7,322 nucleotides of DNA from NCBI GenBank assembly GCA_031263345.1, contig JAISFY010000075.1, forward strand, positions 1 to 7,322, in the 5' to 3' direction. This DNA comes from Holosporales bacterium (GTDB lineage Bacteria; Pseudomonadota; Alphaproteobacteria; RUG11792). Shown piece by piece: positions 1-5,124 of the stretch (its first letter is position 1; every line of letters starts with the position of its first letter). A model generated the notes under the pieces. The model was given only the letters and a program-made list of their open reading frames with translations. It made no database searches and was not told the origin of the DNA. Position numbers and translations under genes: made by a program.

Positions 1-2
1 TT

Positions 3-176
3 AGGGCTAACTTTTTACTTCCTGAACGAAAGACATTTGTTGCTCCAGTACTTCCGGATCCAGTATTTCTTATATCCACCCCGTTGCCCATTTTCGTTAA
101 AATGAATCCGGATGGGAACGAACCTATTGTATATCCTATGATGGAAGTCCACAAAAATAATTTCATTTTATGTTAG
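3..176 (+). CDS. 3' end of an unrecognised protein gene (partial)
   Basis: An open frame runs from the left window edge to a TAG at 174-176 and gives 57 residues of a C-terminus. The other two plus frames contain stops (TAG and TAA within the first 11 bases in one, TGA near 103 in the other). The peptide has a proline-rich hydrophobic middle (LPDPVFLISTPLPIFVKMN) followed by a polar tail ending NNFILC. Codon choice looks like that of the neighbouring genes. I do not recognise the family. The gene starts outside the window, so its length and domains cannot be judged. It points the same way as the HemY-like gene 142 bases downstream, but a promoter-like sequence lies between them, so co-transcription is not required. 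A chance open frame cannot be excluded. Confidence 0.42.
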   Translation, partial: RANFLLPERKTFVAPVLPDPVFLISTPLPIFVKMNPDGNEPIVYPMMEVHKNNFILC

Positions 177-247
177 CTTTGGAAGATAAAGACAGTTCAT
201 CCAGAATTTAGCATATACATTTCAGAAATGGTGTGGAAATGTGTGTT

Positions 248-277
248 TTTACAATTCACTTAGATTTGTTATAAAAT
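248..277 (+). promoter_or_regulatory. Candidate sigma-70-type promoter for the HemY-like gene and dut
   Basis: A TTTACA box at 248-253 (5 of 6 matches to TTGACA) is followed after 16 bases by TATAAA at 270-275, or after 18 bases by TAAAAT at 272-277. Transcription would begin near 282-285, giving a leader of about 35 bases before the ATG at 319. It is the best promoter match in the 142-base gap. AT-rich DNA gives such matches by chance, so this is a candidate only. Confidence 0.4.
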
Positions 278-318
278 CTATAGCGTAATCTTAGTTTTGA
301 GGCGCGTTAGTTCAATTT

Positions 319-1455
319 ATGAGATTCTGGGAAAGGACTTTTTTATTCGGCGCCATTATCTTAGCTAGTATTCTGCTTCAGGTTCTTGCTCCTTCGATCG
401 GATATGTCGAAGTTAATCTATCTGGATACTGTGTTCAAATTCAAAATTATGCTCTGATTACTGGTTTGTTAGTGGTAATCTTCACATGTGGTATTCTGAA
501 AGCTGTATACAGATTGGGGCGGCGGTGTTTCATTTGGATTTTCGGTAACCGAACCGATGGAGGAGCTGCTAATTCTATGGCCGCTCTGATTTTAGCGGAT
601 AAGCATGAATTTTTACCTTTAGCGATGCGGACGATGGTCCCCAATCATCTTCGGATTATTAAGACGGCTATAATTTTACTACGTGAGAGTGATAAATTTG
701 AAGTGATGGAGGAGACGGATGTACAGATTGTAAATATTCATATAATAAAACAGCATATTCGAAAGTTATTACGCCAAAGAGATATTGCGAAGAGTATTAA
801 GTTGATAGAAAGGGCGCTAGGTAGGTATGCGCGGTATGTGACTGTCATTCAAGATGAGATATTAGAAGTTGCTGTGAATTCAAAAAAAAATAATATTAAA
901 TTTTATTTTGATCCTAGAAGATTTAAATATAATCTTGCTTCATCTTTCGTAGAAAAATATTACGTTTCACTTGCATTATTGGAATTTTCCATTGAGCACA
1001 ATAACGAGGCTAAGTTAAAAGTCTTGGAAAAGGTATTTAGTAATTATCCATCAAATTATGGGGTTGCAATAACGTTATTGGAATTTATCCTCGAGCATGA
1101 ACAGACTGATAGTTTAAATAAAAAGGTAATTGATATCATTAAACAGGTTTTTGCGTTAAATCCAAATAGAACATTTGCTAATTACCTCCTCAAAGTGAAT
1201 CGGAAGGACTTATTTGAAGTAGCTCAAACGATCGTTCAGCCGGTCGCTGAGACAAATATCGAACGAGTGTGGTTTATGCTGATTATATCAATCAAACTAC
1301 ATTTACTAGCCAAGGCGAAAGAAATCATCAGACAGTATCTTGCTGATAAAATGTATATAGCCGATTTATCGCAATATTATGTTCAAAATTACAGTGAACT
1401 GTCGCAAGATTCGGAAATCATTGAAATTATTACGGAGATTTGTAATGAAAATTAA
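319..1455 (+). CDS. HemY-like inner-membrane TPR protein
   Basis: The 378-residue protein has two hydrophobic helices near the N-terminus (about residues 7-27 and 44-64). They are joined by a short loop ending GYVEVNLSGYCVQI, and followed by a basic stretch (RLGRR, 65-69) and a long alpha-helical region to the end. This layout, with a 'GY.V..' strand between two membrane spans and then TPR-like helices, is that of the proteobacterial HemY family (HemY_N domain), usually about 350-550 residues. Family members are inner-membrane proteins linked to late haem biosynthesis; their exact activity is not settled. This is not the Bacillus HemY (protoporphyrinogen oxidase), so I give no symbol. The assignment rests on topology more than on sequence identity. 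No hem gene is visible next to it. The ATG is preceded by GAGG at 299-302, 16 bases away, which is farther than ideal. An A9 run lies at 882-890. The last codons overlap the start of dut, which suggests one transcript. Confidence 0.75.
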   Translation: MRFWERTFLFGAIILASILLQVLAPSIGYVEVNLSGYCVQIQNYALITGLLVVIFTCGILKAVYRLGRRCFIWIFGNRTDGGAANSMAALILADKHEFLPLAMRTMVPNHLRIIKTAIILLRESDKFEVMEETDVQIVNIHIIKQHIRKLLRQRDIAKSIKLIERALGRYARYVTVIQDEILEVAVNSKKNNIKFYFDPRRFKYNLASSFVEKYYVSLALLEFSIEHNNEAKLKVLEKVFSNYPSNYGVAITLLEFILEHEQTDSLNKKVIDIIKQVFALNPNRTFANYLLKVNRKDLFEVAQTIVQPVAETNIERVWFMLIISIKLHLLAKAKEIIRQYLADKMYIADLSQYYVQNYSELSQDSEIIEIITEICNEN

Positions 1456-1879
1456 ATTTATCAAATACAAAAACAATGCTGTATTGCCAGCGCATGCTAC
1501 CGAATACAGCGCTGGCTGCGATCTGAGGGCGTGTCTAGAACGAGGGAGAGTGGTAGCTTCAGCTGAAATAGCTGTTATTGATACAGGAATCGGAATCGAA
1601 ATTCCAAATGGATTCTGCGGGATGGTATGTTCAAGATCAGGAATTGCAATGAAATACGGAATAGTTGTTTTAAATTCTCCAGGAATTATCGATTCTGATT
1701 ATCGCGGAGAGATTAGATGTATTATGATTAATCACTCCTCAAATCCATTCATTATCGAAGATGGAATGCGTATTGCCCAGATGATTATCGTCCCATTTCA
1801 ATCTATCGAATGGATTCATGGATCAGAGCTTTCTGAATCGGGCAGGGGAAGCGGTGGTTTTGGTTCAACAGGAATATGA
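1445..1879 (+). CDS. dut: dUTP diphosphatase (dUTPase)
   Basis: Hydrolyses dUTP to dUMP and diphosphate in the cytosol. This keeps uracil out of DNA and supplies dUMP for thymidylate synthesis. The 144-residue protein is full length for the trimeric family (E. coli about 151) and has all five motifs in order: I SAGCDLRA (22-29), II CSRSGIA (62-68), III NSPGIIDSDYRGEI (77-90), IV DGMRIAQM (106-113) and V RGSGGFGSTG (134-143). The catalytic Asp is D83 and the uracil-stacking Tyr is Y86. The glycine-rich C-terminal arm that closes over the active site is intact. The frame is open upstream to an ATG at 1379, but family alignment and a GGAG at 1434-1437, seven bases from 1445, fix the start at MKIKFIKY. 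This start overlaps the end of the HemY-like gene by 11 bases, so translational coupling is likely. The gene ends 52 bases from the convergent regulator gene. Confidence 0.97.
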   Translation: MKIKFIKYKNNAVLPAHATEYSAGCDLRACLERGRVVASAEIAVIDTGIGIEIPNGFCGMVCSRSGIAMKYGIVVLNSPGIIDSDYRGEIRCIMINHSSNPFIIEDGMRIAQMIIVPFQSIEWIHGSELSESGRGSGGFGSTGI

Positions 1880-1931
1880 AAAAAACATAATATTATTGTA
1901 AGAACTAAATATACGAGATGTACAAGTTAAA

Positions 1932-2384
1932 TTAAACTCTTCTCATTAGTATGTCTTGCCAATAACTTTCGATTTTTTTCATAAATTTTAGGCCTCGCTC
2001 TAGCTCCAGTCTACCAGTAGCCGTCGACTCAAATCGACTCATATGGTTATCAATTATACTTTCTAATTTCTTACATAATTCAAGTCCCTTGTCGGTAAGA
2101 CTCAGATAGGAAGCCCTTTTATCATAATCTGATGGATTCTGTTTCATGTACCCGTTTGATATCATCTTTTTTAGATTATACGAAGCATTAGATCCAACGT
2201 AGTATCCTCTCGATAATACTTCTCCCATTGTGATGACATTATCGTTAACGTTCATTAAAATAAATGCTTGAATACTGCTAATATCCACGATTCCTAGGTT
2301 ATCCAATTCTTGTTTAATGATATCCAGAAATACTCTAAACGCTTTTTCTCCATAAGAGGAAAGCTCTAAACACCAATTTTTCAT
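1932..2384 (-). CDS. MarR-family winged-helix transcriptional regulator (LdtR-like)
   Basis: A 150-residue single-domain DNA-binding protein. Helices at both ends (about 10-30 and 120-148) should form the dimer interface. The central winged helix includes ITMGEVLSRGYYVGSNASYN (51-70, helix-turn-helix with recognition helix about 63-77) and a wing with the MarR-type D-x-x-x-R pattern, DYDKRASYLSLTDKG (86-100). The words 'GSNASYNLKKMISNGY' closely resemble the alphaproteobacterial regulators related to LdtR, which in Liberibacter controls an L,D-transpeptidase gene; that resemblance is from memory. The frame could begin at a TTG (2396), four codons earlier, but the ATG at 2384 is the better start; neither has a clear Shine-Dalgarno sequence. 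The gene lies 109 bases downstream of ddl on the same strand, so it may be read from the ddl promoter, from its own, or both. A role in controlling wall synthesis is inference. Confidence 0.85.
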   Translation of the reverse strand: MKNWCLELSSYGEKAFRVFLDIIKQELDNLGIVDISSIQAFILMNVNDNVITMGEVLSRGYYVGSNASYNLKKMISNGYMKQNPSDYDKRASYLSLTDKGLELCKKLESIIDNHMSRFESTATGRLELERGLKFMKKIESYWQDILMRRV

Positions 2385-2395
2385 AATATCACGCA

Positions 2396-2421
2396 ATTAT
2401 CATATCATTCATTAATGTCAA
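2396..2421 (-). promoter_or_regulatory. Weak candidate promoter for the MarR-type gene
   Basis: Read on the minus strand, a perfect TTGACA occupies 2421-2416 and GATAAT lies at 2401-2396. The spacer is only 14 bases, shorter than the usual 16-18, so function is uncertain. Transcription would begin just ahead of the ATG at 2384, leaving a very short leader, in line with the absence of a ribosome-binding site. The -35 box touches a 20-bp dyad at 2420-2439 (AATAG, 10 bases, CTATT), which could be an operator for the regulator itself. Confidence 0.22.
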
Positions 2422-2493
2422 TAGTAAATCAATTCTATTAAACATTAGTTAACAGATTTAAAAAACACAAAACTAGCAAATTAAACTTATTTA

Positions 2494-3411
2494 TCAATTG
2501 GTGCTTTTATTGAACTGTCCGTCGATCAATATTGAACCAATTTCGATACAATAGAATTTGGCAATATCGGGAACGAGAGATGCTTCCGTCATACCCGGCT
2601 GAGTATTAAGCTCTAGAAAATAAACATCAGTACCGTCGTACTTGAAGTCAGCTCTCGATATTCCTCGACAATGGCAGGTGTTGAATGCTTTTACAGCCAT
2701 TTTATACATTTTTTCCTTCGTCTTCTTATCTAAATCAAAATTACAAAGATGGGTAGATCCATTTTCGTCGTATTTACTATTGTAGTCATAGAATCGATTT
2801 CTAGAAATAATCTCGACGGCTCCAATTACTCTTCCTTTCATGATGAGAACTGAAAATTCTCTTCCTTCTATGTAGCGCTCTACGACTATGTCTTGGCCGT
2901 GTGTCCATTCTAGATTCATGAAATTCGCCAAATCGCAAGTACTAGTAATTAAAGAAACTCCGATACTTGATCCATTTTCGGCTGGCTTTACTATGAATGG
3001 ATAATCCATTTTTATTCCGCCGGGCCTGTTAATATTATATATTTCTTTAGCAGGTATATCATATCCATCAATTACTTTAACTCCATGGAATGATACGATA
3101 TTCTTGCATACTGACTTATGAAAAGAAATGGCCGATCCTAATACTCCAGTAGTATTATACGGAACACCAAATACCTCAAGTACTCCTTGAATAACTCCGT
3201 CCTCTCCGCCGTAACCATGAAGAGCATTGAAGATGAAATCTGGAGCTGAATCGTATAATTGATCAGTTATATAGCGAAGATTCTTTGAGGGAATATCTAA
3301 TTCATATATTTTGTGACCGAGCTTTCTGAGCTGCTCCGATACAAATGCTGCCGATTTGAGGGAAATGTCCCTTTCTGACGACCACCCCCCCTTTAATACA
3401 GTTATTCTCAT
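2494..3411 (-). CDS. ddl: D-alanine--D-alanine ligase
   Basis: ATP-dependent cytosolic ligase that joins two D-alanines into the dipeptide which ends the peptidoglycan stem peptide. At 305 residues it is normal for DdlB (E. coli 306). The ATP-grasp features are in order: KGGWSSERDISL (7-18, Glu13), ALHGYGGEDGVIQG (63-76), FIVKPAENGSSIGV (139-152, Lys142 and the Ser148-Ser149 loop), VVERYIEGREFSV (176-188), YDYNSKY (208-214), RADF (253-256) and FLELNTQPGMTEASLVP (265-281). By comparison with E. coli DdlB, Arg253, Asp255, Glu267, Asn269 and Ser278 fill the catalytic and Mg positions. Tyr214 matches the residue that marks D-Ala over D-lactate use. The ATG at 3411 has only a weak purine-rich stretch (AAGAGA) in front. 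A G7 run (minus strand, 3391-3385) sits at codons 7-9 with the frame intact. The gene is away from murC/murB/ftsQ, its common company, and is followed by the MarR-type gene. Confidence 0.97.
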   Translation of the reverse strand: MRITVLKGGWSSERDISLKSAAFVSEQLRKLGHKIYELDIPSKNLRYITDQLYDSAPDFIFNALHGYGGEDGVIQGVLEVFGVPYNTTGVLGSAISFHKSVCKNIVSFHGVKVIDGYDIPAKEIYNINRPGGIKMDYPFIVKPAENGSSIGVSLITSTCDLANFMNLEWTHGQDIVVERYIEGREFSVLIMKGRVIGAVEIISRNRFYDYNSKYDENGSTHLCNFDLDKKTKEKMYKMAVKAFNTCHCRGISRADFKYDGTDVYFLELNTQPGMTEASLVPDIAKFYCIEIGSILIDGQFNKSTN

Positions 3412-3429
3412 GCTGTTCTCTTACGTAAT

Positions 3430-3443
3430 GTTGAAATATCAAC
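3430..3443. promoter_or_regulatory. 14-bp dyad in the ddl leader, possible operator
   Basis: GTTGA, four bases, TCAAC is an inverted repeat with perfect 5-bp arms. It lies about 20 bases upstream of the ddl start codon and just downstream of the ddl -10 candidate, a typical place for a repressor site. Dyads built on TTGA/TCAA are common among MarR-family operators, and a MarR-type gene lies next to ddl. As RNA it could form a small hairpin instead. The size is small enough to arise by chance. Confidence 0.28.
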
Positions 3444-3460
3444 CAAACTACAGGGTAGTC

Positions 3461-3466
3461 ATTATA
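3461..3466 (-). promoter_or_regulatory. Candidate -10 box of the ddl promoter
   Basis: On the minus strand this is a perfect TATAAT, about 50 bases upstream of the ddl ATG. No good -35 box stands 16-18 bases further up; the region there is T-rich (GCTTTTT). Transcription would begin near 3454, and the 14-bp dyad at 3430-3443 would lie in the first bases of the transcript. The same AT-rich block may also serve the divergent MFS gene, since TATATA reads on the plus strand at 3463-3468. Confidence 0.38.
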
Positions 3467-3534
3467 TAGCTAAATCTCAGAAAAAGCATATCTTTTAAGG
3501 ATGAAATTAATATACAATCGTGTTTGCTGGGCCT

Positions 3535-3549
3535 GAGGTAATTTTTTTG
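3535..3549 (+). promoter_or_regulatory. Ribosome-binding site choosing a TTG start for the MFS gene
   Basis: GAGG at 3535-3538 is followed after eight bases by TTG at 3547-3549, in frame with the transporter. The only other upstream in-frame candidate, GTG at 3520, has its nearest purine-rich match (AAGGA, 3498-3502) about 17 bases away. The spacer between GAGG and TTG contains a T7 run. A TACAAT at 3513-3518 could be a -10 box placing the transcript start near 3525, downstream of that GTG, which would also favour 3547. Confidence 0.45.
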
Positions 3550-4830
3550 TCGATCACGTTGATAAATACGTCAGAAAAGTTGAATAATAATAAATCGAGA
3601 GTAATTTTATCCATCGTAACTGGTTGGATGTTTTACCTACTCTGTTATATCTCGAGGGTGGAACCGAGCGTCCTAGCCAATGAGCTAATGCGGGAATTCA
3701 ATATGACGGCATCTACGTTTGGATTCGTCGTCTCATCCCTATATATTACATATTGCCTAATGCAAATACCGAATGGAATCTTATTGGATAAATTTGGCAG
3801 TCGAATCGTCTTGTCGGTGAGTGCTCTGATTTGTAGCATCGGGATTTTTATATTTGGGTTCGCCAAAATTCCGGGATATCTGGAAATCGGGAGGCTTATA
3901 CTTGGAGTTGGCTCCGCTTCCGGTTTTATAGGATGTACAAAAGTTATCAGCGAACTAATTCCCCCGTGCAAATACTCACTGTTCGTCGGAATGTCTATGT
4001 TTGTTGGCTGCCTAGGTGGTATCTGCGGAAGTGTTCCGACGGCATACCTCGTTTCTCATTTTGGATGGAGGACCACGACGTTCGCCATTGCCTCTATCGG
4101 AGTTCTACTTGCCATTTTAGCAACCCGTATTGCCAAACCGAAATACGGGCAAAATGTTAAGATACCTGTGGAGATAAAACCGCTAGATGGTATCAAAATC
4201 TTAGCTAGGAATCCAAAATTTTGGATATTAGGAATTTGTGGGGCGATTAGCTATCTTCCTTTGAGCGCTATTGCCGAATTATGGTGTACACCTTTCGTGG
4301 AGAAGAAATACGGTATTACAACATCGATGGCCGCTATATCGACTACTTTCATATTCATCGGTTACGGAGTTGGTAGCATTATTACAGCCAGTCTTGCAAA
4401 CTTTTTCAAAAGCTGTAGAAAAGTCCTATTTATTTTTACTTTTCTAATGATTTTGATTTTTATTCCTATTATTTACTGGAATGAAATGCCACTGTCGTTG
4501 TGTTTCGTCATGTTTTTTTCATTTGGAGTATTTGGAGGAACGATTCCACTCTTTTTTACGATCGCATTCAGTATGGTTCCAAAACGATACGGTGGAACAT
4601 CTTCTGGGTTTACGAACATGATTATTATGACTGGAGGGTTTATTTTTCAGCCTCTTCTTGGACAATTGTTAGATTACTTTCGAGGCGGAATGATGGATGC
4701 AGATGGAACTCCAGTTTATACGTTCGTAATGTATCAAAATGCCTTTTCGATTATATTAATTTGCATGATTTTATCAATATTTTTAGTGTTCGCCATAGAT
4801 GACGTTCGATCCTCAAGGCACGAGGATTAA
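3547..4830 (+). CDS. MFS transporter, 12 membrane segments, substrate unknown
   Basis: A 427-residue (from the TTG) Major Facilitator Superfamily carrier of the inner membrane. I count 12 hydrophobic segments in two groups of six, split by a polar loop (KPKYGQNVKIPVEIKP). Family marks include R37-x-x-P40 at the end of TM1, the loop 2-3 motif GILLDKFGSR (77-86, motif A type) after MQIPN, GRLILGVGSA in TM4, and a TM5 with repeated glycines ending in HFGWR. The pattern of a short polar N-terminus, 'R.EPS.L..EL...F', then 'GF..SSLYI.Y..MQIP.G' resembles carriers frequent in Legionella, Coxiella and other intracellular bacteria, some of which move amino acids or related nutrients. The substrate cannot be read from sequence. 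If the GTG at 3520 is used instead, nine residues are added. It is divergent from ddl. The stop codon lies at the edge of a small dyad (4809-4827). Confidence 0.9.
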   Translation: MSITLINTSEKLNNNKSRVILSIVTGWMFYLLCYISRVEPSVLANELMREFNMTASTFGFVVSSLYITYCLMQIPNGILLDKFGSRIVLSVSALICSIGIFIFGFAKIPGYLEIGRLILGVGSASGFIGCTKVISELIPPCKYSLFVGMSMFVGCLGGICGSVPTAYLVSHFGWRTTTFAIASIGVLLAILATRIAKPKYGQNVKIPVEIKPLDGIKILARNPKFWILGICGAISYLPLSAIAELWCTPFVEKKYGITTSMAAISTTFIFIGYGVGSIITASLANFFKSCRKVLFIFTFLMILIFIPIIYWNEMPLSLCFVMFFSFGVFGGTIPLFFTIAFSMVPKRYGGTSSGFTNMIIMTGGFIFQPLLGQLLDYFRGGMMDADGTPVYTFVMYQNAFSIILICMILSIFLVFAIDDVRSSRHED

Positions 4831-4858
4831 ATCTAAAAGTTCAATCTATTAGGCATTT

Positions 4859-4881
4859 ATGTACTTTGCTACATTTTTTTT
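4859..4881 (+). terminator. Weak intrinsic terminator after the MFS gene
   Basis: ATGTA (4859-4863), a six-base loop and TACAT (4870-4874) form a 5-bp stem with one G-C pair, and the T8 run at 4874-4881 follows directly. A second dyad upstream, ATCCTC (4809-4814) with GAGGAT (4822-4827), overlaps the MFS stop codon and may add structure at the 3' end but has no T tract. The stem is weak, so the call rests mostly on the T run and its position 29 bases after the stop. Confidence 0.3.
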
Positions 4882-4883
4882 AA

Positions 4884-5078
4884 ATGAGGGACAATAGATT
4901 TCTTTCCAAACCTCCAGAATCAGAGTTATTACTAGGAGACACGGAGCACAGAAGCACAGTGTACAAGGAGGTACATGAGGAATCGAGCACCGGATCGACG
5001 TATCAGGAACCTGATTGTGGAGGGGTTGGGAGGAAGTCTAATATCGATAGCATCTTTCGCATTCTAACGACCATGTAG
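4884..5078 (+). CDS. Doubtful small ORF, 64 residues, unrecognised
   Basis: The ORF encodes a polar peptide without a membrane span or any motif I know (begins MRDNRFLSKPPESELLLGD, ends SIFRILTTM). In favour: it is open for 64 codons and its base composition looks richer in G+C than other gaps in this window. Against: the ATG directly follows a T8 run that looks like the end of a terminator, there is no ribosome-binding site, and the 3' part coincides with a promoter-like sequence for proS. A strong AAGGAGGT lies inside it (4965-4972) but only two bases before an out-of-frame ATG (4975), which would encode a 30-residue peptide ending in a hydrophobic stretch. The region could instead be a proS leader, an RNA, or the remains of a gene. 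Treat as unproven. Confidence 0.22.
   Translation: MRDNRFLSKPPESELLLGDTEHRSTVYKEVHEESSTGSTYQEPDCGGVGRKSNIDSIFRILTTM
5002..5015. repeat. 14-bp perfect dyad upstream of proS
   Basis: ATCAGG, two bases, CCTGAT is a perfect inverted repeat with 6-bp arms. It stands about 40 bases ahead of the -35 box proposed for proS. It could be a protein-binding site, or in RNA the stem of a hairpin with a loop of four. Function unknown. Confidence 0.35.
5019..5033 (+). other. G-rich run with potential for a two-layer G-quadruplex
   Basis: The plus strand reads GG, A, GGGG, TT, GGG, A, GG in 15 bases: four G runs with one- and two-base loops. That fits a two-tetrad quadruplex, a weak structure in DNA but possible in RNA. 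It is conspicuous in an AT-rich gap and sits just upstream of the candidate proS promoter. It may equally be part of coding sequence. Confidence 0.3.
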
Positions 5079-5084
5079 TATTAT
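5056..5084 (+). promoter_or_regulatory. Candidate promoter for proS and accC
   Basis: TTCGCA at 5056-5061 (4 of 6 to TTGACA) and TATTAT at 5079-5084 (5 of 6 to TATAAT) are separated by exactly 17 bases. Transcription would begin near 5091, about 34 bases before the proS ATG at 5125 and after the in-frame ATG at 5083, which would support the later start. The -35 match is only fair. Confidence 0.3.
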
Positions 5085-5124
5085 GATGCAAATGGTCCAT
5101 TTCCTTTGGCCTAAGGCAAGAAAA

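Noticed and set aside
177..318. tRNA or other structured RNA in the gap before the HemY-like gene
   Set aside because: I found no T-loop (GTTCGAATC-like) or acceptor-stem pairing; only the promoter-like pair is supported.
447..644. Minus-strand open frame opposite the HemY-like gene
   Set aside because: It lies fully inside a well-supported plus-strand gene, has no recognisable motif and no start signal.
1879..1898. A7 and ATAATATTAT as a terminator for the MarR-type gene on the minus strand
   Set aside because: On that strand the palindrome precedes T7, but the stem has no G-C pair and no loop, so a stable hairpin is unlikely; the 52-base convergent gap has no better candidate.
3645..3971. 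Minus-strand 108-codon frame opposite the MFS gene
   Set aside because: It is a shadow of the transporter; its residues mirror the hydrophobic codons of the sense strand and show no family features.
4500..4802. Second plus-strand frame of 100 codons inside the MFS gene
   Set aside because: Rich in Trp, Tyr, Arg and Cys as expected from an out-of-frame reading of membrane segments; the true frame is certain.
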